The position numbers were made by a program, and so were the translations under genes. This document shows positions 1 through 8,320 of a stretch of DNA of 64,000 nt, piece after piece (positions within the stretch are counted from its first letter, which is position 1; every line of letters starts with the position of its first letter). The DNA lies in assembly GCA_030407315.1 (NCBI GenBank), contig JALQPE010000565.1:1-64000 (forward strand), given 5' to 3'. Origin of the DNA: Asparagopsis taxiformis. Taxonomy: Eukaryota > Rhodophyta > Florideophyceae > Bonnemaisoniales > Bonnemaisoniaceae. Under the pieces are notes generated by a model. It saw only the letters and a list, made by a program, of their open reading frames with translations, was not told where the DNA came from and did no database searches.

Positions 1-1355
1 GAAACGACAATTTAAAAGAGTAACAGGTGACACTGGGCACTGCCAATGCCCCAGCTGACATGATTTCGATTCTATCAATTTTTGCACTCTGGATATAATT
101 TGTAATTGCGGTAGTAGTCAATTTCCTTTGTCCACAACACAACCAAATTAGTAACTCAACTGACGCCAGATGCGCTGACACAAGCCTCCCATAGCACATG
201 TCCCCAGTCTCATCTCACATCTTTGCTCCCCACAATCGATGAACGCAAAGATTGTACTCGTTCGCAGCAACTGCACACGTTCATCGCGCCATGTACCCGA
301 CTGAATCTGTTAGTTGTACCCATTTGACAAGAGCGACCCGATAGCACATGGTACCCTTTGCACGCGCTACCATGTTTCAACCGTCGCCATCTGCCGTGTG
401 CCACCCTCCAGCACCTATCTTCACGTTGGAGCTTTCAACTCGAGACATAGCTTGTTGCCTGCCGAATTTGACCGTTGCGCGCGTGCTTTATCCTGCCGTG
501 CCAAATTGCACGACGAAATTATCATCACAGATTGGCGCACAATTTACCCGAAACATCGCAAAGGTGTCGCCTCTTGTGAGGATTGCGCGAGATTATGATA
601 CTGTTTCTGGATACATTATTCTACAGATGACGAGCCATAATGCCCACCTTCGCGATTACTGACCAAGTCTTGGTCCAGAAAGGGTTCTCTTGATTCGCGC
701 GTTTATTCCGTTGTCGTAATACCTGGATCCCATAACCGTCGAGCATAGTGCTGTGAATTGTGACCGGCAATCGATACTGGCACATCTGACATTGTAGAAT
801 TTATCTACGCTCCAGTTGTCTACCTCCCATGCGCAACAGACCGACGAATAACTTGCCCATTACTCGAAAGCTGTTATTCATGCCCACGAAAGCGTTAGCT
901 CCAAATACATCTATACCTGCCAAACCTGCGTTCCTCACTCTCCCTACTTCCGTCATTTTGCTCGTTGCGTTGAATATCGTGGCAAAAACACCCATGTACA
1001 GGTTCGCTCGGGACACAGTATCCCCAAGTTTGTCCAGCGCCAATGCAGGAACCCATGGACTCACCTAGTTCAAGAACGCTCATTCAATGGCACTTCTACA
1101 ACAGCAACACAATCGCACCAATGAATTCAGTTTCGACCATCGCCGTGCGGTACGCGGGAGTGAAGGGTACCGCGGTGGTGAGTTCACGTTGGTAGAGAGC
1201 TTGAGGTAGTGATCAGCACATCTCCATGAGGGGAATCATTTTGCATCGATGCGGTGGCTGCACAAGTATTCCCGCAGTTGCTGGCCTTGGTAAAGACGAG
1301 GCGAAGAAATTGTAAATATTTTGCTCCCAAAGAAATTAAATTTTTTAATTGCCAG
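1..1355. repeat. Repeat unit copy 0, left part
   Basis: Diverged copy of the unit also seen at about 14812-16270 and 38100-39575. Shared landmarks are the stretch reading ggatataatttg near 92, the ttgtacccatttgacaagag segment near 313, and gaattcagtttcga near 1120. It is cut by the window start on the left and by copia-1 on the right. Short open frames occur on both strands, but none is recognisable as a protein family. The copy is clearly older than copies 1 and 2, which are nearly identical to each other in this part. Confidence 0.85.
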
Positions 1356-1506
1356 TGTGAAGTCTTGAGAGTCCGATACCCTCTCTGTTTATTGATCCGG
1401 CGTCGGAGCTATAAGTATCGATGGATTAGTTAATTTGTAATTGAGATTTCTATGTGTTAATTGTTAATGGGTGCATTGCGGTGAGGAGACGAGATTTGTC
1501 TTCACA
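1356..1506 (-). repeat. copia-1 3' LTR
   Basis: A 151-bp terminal repeat, TGTGAAG...TTCACA on the plus strand, identical by eye to 5747-5897. On the element's minus strand this is the downstream LTR. A purine-rich tract (minus strand GAGCCGGGGGCC, 1507-1518) abuts it and serves as the likely polypurine tract. Confidence 0.95.
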
Positions 1507-1870
1507 GGCCCCCGGCTCACTGCAATGCGAGGTGGAAAGTTGAGGGAGGATGTTAATGGAATTGCGTATGGATGTTAGTTTCCGGCGATGGACTGGTTTG
1601 GTGAAGATGTCGGCTGGGGTGAGGTGTCCAGGGATGTGTTGTACAGTTAGTTCGTTGCGTTCGATGAGGTCGATAATGTGGTGATGTCGGATATCAATGT
1701 AGCGTTTGCGTTTTGTTGGTGTTTTGTTGAGCGCAATTTTGACGGCTGCCATGTTGTCAATGTGTAGTATGGTCGATGTGGTGATAGGTTGGAATGTGGA
1801 TAGTAGTCGGCGGAGCCACATTGTTTGTTCTGAGGCGGGGGAGGCAGTATATATCTGCTGCGCAAGTGGA
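1450..1870 (-). pseudogene. copia-1 RNase H C-terminal part, shifted frame
   Basis: This reading frame supplies the end of the copia RNase H: IYTASPASEQTMWLRRLL, then HIDNMAAVKIA, then PADIFTKPV. It lies in a different frame from the rest of pol. The break is at about 1851-1858, where one missing base after the codons for STCAA would account for the shift. The frame runs through the polypurine tract and ends at 1450 inside the LTR. The shift probably abolishes RNase H of the encoded polyprotein unless the base is a sequencing error. Confidence 0.8.
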
Positions 1871-4597
1871 TAGCGCGACGGTGGACTGTTTCTTGGATGA
1901 CCAGAATATGGGTGTGTTGTTGAAGGTATGGACAGTTCCTGTGGTGGATTTTCGATCGCTGCCATTGGCGTGGTCTGCATCAACGAATGAGTGGAGGTGG
2001 TGCTTTGATGGGTCAGAGACGGGGAGGAAAGTGAGGCCGTGGGTTGGCGTTTCGCGGAGGTAGCGTAGGACTCGCTTGAGGTGGCTTTGGTCAGTAGAAG
2101 AGGGTGCAGCCATGTTTGCAGCCAGTCTGTTGACTGAGAGGTGGATGTCTGGCCTTGTGCTGTCGGCGATGTATCGTAGTTCGCCAAGAATAGATCGGAA
2201 CTTGGTGGATTCAGTTGATGTGAGCGGTTGAGGGGTGTGAGAGTCATCTAGCGGCTCTGGGTAAGGTGTTTGGGTGGGGTTACATTCGTGCATGCCAGCT
2301 CGTTCAAGGGCGTGTTTCGTGAGTTGTGGCTGTCCAATGTGGATGGCACTGTCCTGTTGCCGATATGAGATGTGCCAGCCGAGGTGTTGAGTTGGTTTTC
2401 CGATACGTTTGATGTCGTATTTGCGGCGAAGTTCCGAGTGGAGTTTGTCTATGAGTTGTTGGTGGGTGGATATGATTAGGAAGTCATCCATGCTTATTGC
2501 GAAGTGGATGTATTTGGTTGGTGAGTGGATGTGGGAGAAAAGGGTAGGGTCAGTGTGTGATGGAGTGTATCCACAGGATTTGAGGAAGCGGAAGAGAGCA
2601 GTGGAGTAGATGTGGGCTGCCGGTGGGGTGCCGTAGAGGTTGCGGATGAGGATCCCTGTTTTGTCTTTGTGTTTCAGTTCGCCGTTGAAGCGCGGAGGTT
2701 GTTTTACGTACACGGTGTGTGACGGATCGTATAATTCGTGTATGTAAGCGGATTTGATGTCGAAGGCTTCAATGTGGAGGTTGTATGCGGCAGTAAGAGC
2801 GAAAAGGAGTCTGATTGTCGTGCGTTCCGCCATGTGCGTGGAAGTATGGAGGGGGTTGTAGTGTATTCCGGGGATCATGCGGTCTCCGCGGACAGTTATT
2901 CGGGCTTTGCGGCGTTCGATGCTGCCATCAGCGTGGCGTTTGTAGCGGTACGCCATCTTGAGGGGGATTATGCGTGTTCGTTTAGGAACTGATGATGAGG
3001 GTACCCAAGATATTGTTTTGGTGGCATCTATGGTTTCAAGTTCGTTGTCGTGGGCCGCTGACCATTCGTCGGCGTCGGGGTACATGCGGGCATGGCTGGT
3101 AGAGGATGGTGCTGGGGTGTTTGGAGTGATTTGTCTGGGTATGTCGGGAGAAGTGACATGGAATGCGGCGTTTGTGGTTTGGAGTGGGTCGGTTGTGTGG
3201 AAATAGGGCTTGAAATCGGTGGCACGTACGATGTGGAGTCGTCGGGGTGGGAAGCTTTCTACGCAGATGTGGCTCATGGATGTTCCGAAGAGGTATCGTG
3301 CGGGGAGTGCTCTGGAGCTGAGTTTTGAGCTCCGTTTGTGTAGGGGGATAGTGCCGATCTGTCCAAATATGAAGAGGCGCGCGGGTTGTGGGCGGGTGCC
3401 GTGCCATTGTTCGTAGGGTGTGGTGCCTGTGCCCTTGTGGGAGAGCATATTTTGTTTGAATACGGCGTCTTTGTGTGCATATTCCCAGTACGGGTTGGGG
3501 AGCCCGGAGTGGAGTAGGTTCGCTCGAGCGGCTTCCATGGTGGTGCGGTTTACTCGTTCGGCGATTGAGTTTTCTTGGGGTTGGTATGGGACTGTGGTTG
3601 AGAATATGGTGCCTAGCTGGTGAAAGTAGTCTTGGATGGATGTTTGAGTGAATTCTTTGGCGTTGTCGGAGCGAAAGTGGCGCGGTGGTCGATCGTGATG
3701 TGTGCAGACTTGATTGATGGTTTTGGGGATTGATGTGGATACGGCGGCTCGTGACGGAAGGTAGTCGACTATGAGGAATCTTGTGGCGGCGTCAATGAAG
3801 GTAACGAAGTAGGAGTTGCCATCTATGGATTTGGGTGAGATCGGACCGCAAATGTCAGAGCTAATGAATTCTCCAGGGGAGTAGCTGTGGGAGGTTCGAT
3901 GGTGCGGGCGTATGGATTGCTTCGCCGGCGCGCATGCGGAGCATGTGGTTGGTGTCTCCGTTATGTCGCTCGGGAGTATGGGGAGGCTATTGGATTTGGA
4001 CATTGCTGATATGCGCTTGGTTGGTGCGTGATTAAGTTTGAGGTGCCATTCTAGTGCCTCTTTTGCCTTTGCTGTCGGCGGTTTGGTCGAGGCGGGGTTG
4101 TGGGTTTGTTGGAGTGTTGTGGGAATGGGTGGGGTGTGTCTGTGGGTGATTGTACGTGGGGAAGGTGTAGTCGGATTGGAGATGGGTCGTGGTGGTGGCC
4201 TGGAAGGGTTTGTTGGTGGTTTGGGGCGAGGTTGCCTTTGGTTGGGTTTCGGGACGGTTTTTGTGGTTTGTTTGCGTGAGGTGGGGATACAACGCGCGCC
4301 TTTTGCAGGGAGTGGTGTGGGGGTTTCTTTATGTGTTGGTTCGGGCTCAGTGACTATTTTTGTGTCGCGGACACAGTACATGTTGTCGCGCCATTCTGCA
4401 GTCAACATGATGCGGGGTTTTGGGGATGCTTGTTGTTGATGACGAAAGCGCGGGAGGGTGTGAATGTGACTTCTCCGTATTCTTGTGCGAGATCGTGAAC
4501 AGATAGGAGGTTCGGAGAGATGGATGGGTTGGCCACGGCTGGTATGGAAATGTGTGCTAGTGGGGATTTTAGGTGGAGGACTCCTCTGTGGGTGCAA
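1757..4597 (-). CDS. copia-1 Pol: integrase, reverse transcriptase, partial RNase H
   Basis: Copies element RNA into DNA and inserts it. The integrase HHCC domain lies near residues 185-222 (EWHLKLNH ... CSACAPAK). The DDE catalytic core follows, with SSDICGP near 248, RSDNAKEF near 310 and QENSIAERVNR near 345. The RT has DIKSAYIH and the catalytic motif ISMDDFLI, where Ser replaces the usual Tyr of YxDD, then an RNase H start (FVDADHAN). The frame overlaps the Gag-protease frame at 4402-4597 in a -1 relation. The real junction is near the run GGGGTTTTGGGG (plus strand 4414-4425), so residues before about 58 are unlikely to be used. RNase H leaves frame near 1855. Confidence 0.9.
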   Translation of the reverse strand: MHPQRSPPPKIPTSTHFHTSRGQPIHLSEPPICSRSRTRIRRSHIHTLPRFRHQQQASPKPRIMLTAEWRDNMYCVRDTKIVTEPEPTHKETPTPLPAKGARCIPTSRKQTTKTVPKPNQRQPRPKPPTNPSRPPPRPISNPTTPSPRTITHRHTPPIPTTLQQTHNPASTKPPTAKAKEALEWHLKLNHAPTKRISAMSKSNSLPILPSDITETPTTCSACAPAKQSIRPHHRTSHSYSPGEFISSDICGPISPKSIDGNSYFVTFIDAATRFLIVDYLPSRAAVSTSIPKTINQVCTHHDRPPRHFRSDNAKEFTQTSIQDYFHQLGTIFSTTVPYQPQENSIAERVNRTTMEAARANLLHSGLPNPYWEYAHKDAVFKQNMLSHKGTGTTPYEQWHGTRPQPARLFIFGQIGTIPLHKRSSKLSSRALPARYLFGTSMSHICVESFPPRRLHIVRATDFKPYFHTTDPLQTTNAAFHVTSPDIPRQITPNTPAPSSTSHARMYPDADEWSAAHDNELETIDATKTISWVPSSSVPKRTRIIPLKMAYRYKRHADGSIERRKARITVRGDRMIPGIHYNPLHTSTHMAERTTIRLLFALTAAYNLHIEAFDIKSAYIHELYDPSHTVYVKQPPRFNGELKHKDKTGILIRNLYGTPPAAHIYSTALFRFLKSCGYTPSHTDPTLFSHIHSPTKYIHFAISMDDFLIISTHQQLIDKLHSELRRKYDIKRIGKPTQHLGWHISYRQQDSAIHIGQPQLTKHALERAGMHECNPTQTPYPEPLDDSHTPQPLTSTESTKFRSILGELRYIADSTRPDIHLSVNRLAANMAAPSSTDQSHLKRVLRYLRETPTHGLTFLPVSDPSKHHLHSFVDADHANGSDRKSTTGTVHTFNNTPIFWSSKKQSTVALSTCAADIYCLPRLRTNNVAPPTTIHIPTYHHIDHTTH

Positions 4598-5742
4598 GAG
4601 AAGACTTGGTTAGCTGCTGTGACAGAGGTGGAATGTTTCCGGATAGGACGCATTGCTGTTGTGGGGTGGGTGACGTGGGAAGGTTGAGCTCCTGAGTCGA
4701 GTATGAACGTACCGTCGCTTGTGTGGTGCGTGGTTGGCAGTGGTTCTATCTCTTGGTTTGTGGTGGGGGTGAAGCGGGCACTCTTCGCGTGGTTGCCATG
4801 TTTGGTGAGGTTTCTGGGGCGATTAGGGGGGCTTCGTGATTCATTCTTTGGGTGGTGGGGGTGGCGGCATTGTGAGTCGGAGTGTAGCGGTTTGAACCCT
4901 AGTGAGGTGTGATAAGAGCACGGATGGCGGGGTGCTGGTCCGGCTCTGCGTCTATCGCGTGGTGTGGGCAGAGAGTCGTAGAAGGGGTGGGAGTATTTGC
5001 GCGGGGTGGTTATGGAGTGGGGTGCTTCTTCAAGCTGAATGAAGTCTTGAAGGTTGTGCATGCGTAGGGAGAATTCTTTGATGGATCTTGGGGTGTTTCC
5101 GGCTAGGAGCTTTCCCATTTCTATGCCTTTGCGGGAATGTTTCAGCCCTGTGAGCATGAGGTCGACGGTGGTTGCTTCGTCGTTTATGAGTGGGTAGTTC
5201 GCTGATATCATGCGGTCGCGGAGGGATGCATGAGTGGATATGTAGTCGTTGATGGTGGTGTGGTCGAGGAAGCGGATAGACTCAGCTTCTCTGCGGAGGG
5301 ATTGGTGATCGGCGGGTGTGTTGGTGGCGATTTCTTCTTCGATGCGCTGGAGAAGTTGGAAGGGTGTATTGGAGGACATGTTGCGCTTCACCACTCTCGT
5401 GGCGACGGTGGCTGGGAGTGATGATATAATGAGGGCTGTGAGGGCGTGCTGAGTACGGTGATGAGAATTGTTGTCCTGTAGGGACGTGTCGGATGTTAAA
5501 TGTATGGATACGCCGTGGGCGGTGGCGGTAGCGTGAAGAGTAGCAAACCACGGATTGGGATTTTCGGGGATGAGCGTGGTCAGTGCAGGAAAGCTGATGG
5601 TGGGGGAGTCGGTGGGCGGTGAGGTGTTGTCAGTCATGTTGTGAGATGGATCGGAAGATGCGGATAGTGAGATAGATCGGTTCGTGATGAAGCGAAGATA
5701 GCGTAGATGTCGAGGTGTGTCGTCAGGTAGCGATGGGACCAT
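4402..5742 (-). CDS. copia-1 Gag and aspartic protease
   Basis: A 446-aa open frame starting five bases inside the 5' LTR. The first Met at 5742 overlaps the primer-binding site. A later in-frame Met (MTDNTSPP, residue 36) is a more natural Gag start. The middle resembles copia Gag. A knuckle-like CSYH...H....C motif near residue 274 has His in place of the second Cys and an enlarged first spacer (C-x2-H-x8-H-x4-C). The protease follows with FILDSGAQPSHV near 347 (D-S-G active site). It ends about 20 codons into the pol overlap. Gag should form the particle in the cytoplasm, and the protease should cut the polyprotein. Confidence 0.88.
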   Translation of the reverse strand: MVPSLPDDTPRHLRYLRFITNRSISLSASSDPSHNMTDNTSPPTDSPTISFPALTTLIPENPNPWFATLHATATAHGVSIHLTSDTSLQDNNSHHRTQHALTALIISSLPATVATRVVKRNMSSNTPFQLLQRIEEEIATNTPADHQSLRREAESIRFLDHTTINDYISTHASLRDRMISANYPLINDEATTVDLMLTGLKHSRKGIEMGKLLAGNTPRSIKEFSLRMHNLQDFIQLEEAPHSITTPRKYSHPFYDSLPTPRDRRRAGPAPRHPCSYHTSLGFKPLHSDSQCRHPHHPKNESRSPPNRPRNLTKHGNHAKSARFTPTTNQEIEPLPTTHHTSDGTFILDSGAQPSHVTHPTTAMRPIRKHSTSVTAANQVFSCTHRGVLHLKSPLAHISIPAVANPSISPNLLSVHDLAQEYGEVTFTPSRAFVINNKHPQNPASC

Positions 5743-5746
5743 AACC
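5731..5746 (-). other. copia-1 primer-binding site, half-tRNA-iMet type
   Basis: Directly after the 5' LTR the minus strand reads GGTTATGGTCCCAT. This is one mismatch from the complement of the initiator-tRNA anticodon arm (CTGGGCCCATAACC). Priming by a 5' tRNA half cut in the anticodon loop is known for Drosophila copia and yeast Ty5. Confidence 0.7.
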
Positions 5747-5897
5747 TGTGAAGTCTTGAGAGTCCGATACCCTCTCTGTTTATTGATCCGGCGTCGGAGC
5801 TATAAGTATCGATGGATTAGTTAATTTGTAATTGAGATTTCTATGTGTTAATTGTTAATGGGTGCATTGCGGTGAGGAGACGAGATTTGTCTTCACA
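5747..5897 (-). repeat. copia-1 5' LTR
   Basis: The upstream LTR with respect to the element's minus-strand transcript, 151 bp, matching 1356-1506 over its whole length by eye. It is followed by the GCCAG duplication at 5898-5902. Confidence 0.95.
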
Positions 5898-5902
5898 GCC
5901 AG

Positions 5903-6760
5903 TAACAGTATTGCTGGAATGTTTGACATGCATCTGCCTTATCGCGCTGGACTTTTGTTTTACGTCGGACTGAGTGTTTTCTTCTCTATTCCTCTCTCTA
6001 CACCTGCATACTGCTAATGAGCCGTCGAGCAGTAGCAGTCCATTCATTGTACTGTACTATACCGCTTGCACACCGAGCGAAGTGGCATGTACTAAACGTA
6101 AAAGTTCACGATGAAGGGAAGAGAGATTATTGCATCATCAATCTGGCATCAGAATGTAAAATTAGGACAATACCCGTATTGTCCGTCGAAGTTCTGAAGC
6201 TCCAGAATCTGTCCATACTAAGTCTATAATGGCGGAAACAATTGGTATAGTAGGTGTACAGAGATTGAGATTGTTGATGCTGTGTGTTGATACACAGGAA
6301 AAGAGTCTGGAGGAGAAGAAGTACAAACGAGGTACTGAAAAGAAGATGTGATCGAGTGTGGTGGAGGTAAATGAAAGAGCGTTACAACATGCACATCCAT
6401 GTGTTGGCCACCAGTACCGGTAAACAAGAAAAAGAAGAGAAGCATGAGTATCCCGAAGCCATAGAGAAGAACAACAAAGAGTAAGATGCATGGATATGAA
6501 AAGTACCAAAGCGACATCGGGAAATTGAATGAAGCAAATGATGCTAATTTTCGAACGGTTGGAAGGATGCAGGTCTGAAACAGGAGTAGGCAAGGTTAAC
6601 GGCGGAAGGTCTGGAATGTGGGGATTGGGCCGAGGTGTGAGGCGAGGAGTGTTTGGAAGCGTGGGGGAAGATTTTGCAGTGACCGGAGTGGAAGGGGGAA
6701 AGTTGGTGTTGGGAGGCATTTTGATGTAGCGGGACGGAGAAGGGAGCCTGGGGATAGTGG
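5903..6760. repeat. Repeat unit copy 0, right part
   Basis: Continuation of copy 0 after the copia-1 insertion. It aligns with 16276-17157 and 39580-40460: gtactaaacgtaa near 6089, ctctgaagctcca-like sequence near 6195, and ggtgttgggaggcattttg near 6705. After about 6760 there are only some 35 bases before copy 1 starts, so copies 0 and 1 are almost directly tandem. Confidence 0.85.
6162..6719 (-). CDS. Pro/Thr-rich open frame conserved in the repeat unit
   Basis: An open frame of 185 codons beginning MPPNTNFPPSTP on the minus strand. The first 45 or so codons keep the same frame in copies 1 and 2 (starting near 17115 and 40417). Many of the differences there fall at third codon positions. 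After codon 50 the copies differ in frame and stops: copies 1 and 2 stop after about 57 codons. This hints at a once-coding first exon, but the protein is unknown. The composition (Pro, Thr, Ser) suggests a disordered segment. It could also be chance conservation of a low-complexity tract. Confidence 0.35.
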   Translation of the reverse strand: MPPNTNFPPSTPVTAKSSPTLPNTPRLTPRPNPHIPDLPPLTLPTPVSDLHPSNRSKISIICFIQFPDVALVLFISMHLTLCCSSLWLRDTHASLLFLVYRYWWPTHGCACCNALSFTSTTLDHIFFSVPRLYFFSSRLFSCVSTHSINNLNLCTPTIPIVSAIIDLVWTDSGASELRRTIRVLS

Positions 6761-6795
6761 ATCTTCGGCATTATATAGCCATATGTATAATGGTA

Positions 6796-7713
6796 TTGGT
6801 GTCAGGGGTGCGCACGGACAGGGCCGCTTGGGAAACAACTACAGGACTAGAGTGGACCGGGGACTATAAACACGGAACATGACCCACTTGATGAGAATAT
6901 ACCGCTGACTGCTGTATGGTATAATAGCGCGCGTTAATTTGCCCCTGCATACGGACAGCAGCAGTCTCGGGTTGCGAGGGTTAACACGGCGTTTCGCTCA
7001 AGAGTACAGACCAATCCATAAATCATAACGTGTTTTATTTCTACGGCCCCGTATCAGAAGGGGCCTTCTGACCTTCCTGGGGCTCATTTTTCAACCTTTG
7101 AAGATTAGCATCACAACTCAAGACGCGCTGTCGGCGCCTGTAAAACCAGATACACCACATAGCCGGTGTAATGTCTGCTGCAGGCATGGTGGCAGTAGAT
7201 GTGCTATCACAGCGCCTCCTGTACCACAGCAATGGCTCCCATTTGTGGATCAGTACATTCATAACACCCCAATACCGGTGCGACATGTGCCGTCGACCGC
7301 AGCAACGAGCGGTAATCTTCCACATCATCGAGATCCGCAGCCAGCGACAAGCGCGTCTTCACTATGCGCGGTCCCCATGCGTCATCGCATTCCGATGTGC
7401 ACCGTGGATCACTCATCAACTACAAGCCCAAGTTGACGATTCATCCGTTGTCTACGGCGCCATCCTCATATGTCTGCAACGACGTCTGAAAATAAATACA
7501 ACAGGCCATCGGGTTCGATTGGTTCTCATAGGCTCGTCAAGGCAACGCGGATCAATCTCGCGCCATTGATGTCTGCTCGGCAGGAGCGCGCGACGGGTCT
7601 CTCCAGAATTTAAATGTAACGTGCATTTTCCTTGTTGACTTTATACTGCGGAACGATATCTCGCCTTACTGCCGTCGAAGATGTATGGTTCTGCTTTCAC
7701 TTGCCACTCGATC
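6796..7713. repeat. Repeat unit copy 1, left part
   Basis: Aligns with copy 2 at 27236-27290 and 31385-32210. It holds the uninterrupted target of the piggyBac-like element: ctacaggactagagtgg with CTAG at 6847-6850. It ends at the CGATC duplication (7709-7713) of copia-2. The stretch 7000-7240 is poorly matched to copy 2, so the two copies have diverged or exchanged sequence there. No protein family recognised. Confidence 0.85.
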
Positions 7714-8263
7714 TGTGGAATTCTTTGCAGTCACTGATGCATAACAATGTCTTGAAATTATCTCATAACGATTACGAGGCGCAAAAATGCGACTGACACG
7801 AAATCAGGAGAGTGGTTTCAGAAATAATTTAGTAGTAGTTTCAAACGGAGAGGTACTCATATTTAGTACATATAGACATCATAGATGCCATCCAGGATAC
7901 GTTAGCAACACACAGACGAAAAACAACAGAACAACATCTTCTAAATCCTAGCAAGGTATTTTGCTAGTCCAACTACTTCGTTGAAGGCTGGAGACAGTGT
8001 AGCCTAAAGGCTACAGCTCGACCACGAGTCTGTTAGAACCCCGCAACAGGCACCTCCCTGTATACGGTTGCATCAACTTACAATTGGTAAGAGAACCGAT
8101 ATACCCGACACCAAGGCCCACCTCTTACGGCTTGCCAGAAATCGCGTATATTGAACTGCAATACTGACGACCACTCCTCGACACACGTGTCGTGATTGTA
8201 ACGTGTATTGTATAATCGATATAAGGTTATATTGATACCTAATATATTCTATCATTTTCGACA
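7714..8263 (+). repeat. copia-2 5' LTR
   Basis: 550 bp from TGTGGAATTC to TTTTCGACA. It contains a hairpin-forming segment near 7950-7975 (agcaaggtattttgct) and a TATA-like tgtataatcg stretch near 8210. No difference from 13056-13605 was seen on reading. Confidence 0.95.
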
Positions 8264-8275
8264 GTTATAACTGTC
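8260..8275. other. 16-bp palindrome at the LTR/primer-site junction
   Basis: GACAGTTATAACTGTC is a perfect palindrome formed by the last four LTR bases and the first twelve internal bases, exactly where the primer-binding site must lie. The site does not match the initiator-tRNA half used by the other copia elements. The loop-like GUUAUAAC of the complement would fit a UAU-anticodon arm, but that is only a guess. Confidence 0.8.
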
Positions 8276-8320
8276 CCGGAAGCAGCTGCAACAAGTCTTG
8301 GATAGATATAACCCGAAAAT

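Larger units (their letters stand above)
1356..5897 (-). mobile_element. copia-1: complete Ty1/copia LTR retrotransposon
   Basis: A 4.5-kb element on the minus strand, bounded by two LTRs of 151 bp that look identical and that start TG and end CA. The flanking five-base duplication is GCCAG (1351-1355 and 5898-5902). The order is Gag, protease, integrase, reverse transcriptase, RNase H, which is the Ty1/copia order. It sits inside repeat copy 0, and the uninterrupted site is visible in copy 1 near 16271 and copy 2 near 39575, where the five bases read GGCAG. The matching LTRs imply a recent insertion, yet pol contains frame breaks, so as written it would not make one continuous polyprotein. 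Confidence 0.95.

Noticed and set aside
2409..3623. Series of plus-strand open frames opposite copia-1 pol
   Set aside because: Antisense shadows of the real minus-strand Pol frame. The same applies to plus-strand frames opposite copia-3, copia-4, copia-5 and the gypsy element.
4402..4597. Programmed -1 frameshift between copia-1 Gag-protease and Pol
   Set aside because: The junction run C4A4C4 (minus strand) offers no standard X XXY YYZ heptamer in the zero frame, and copia elements usually use one frame. An indel is more likely.
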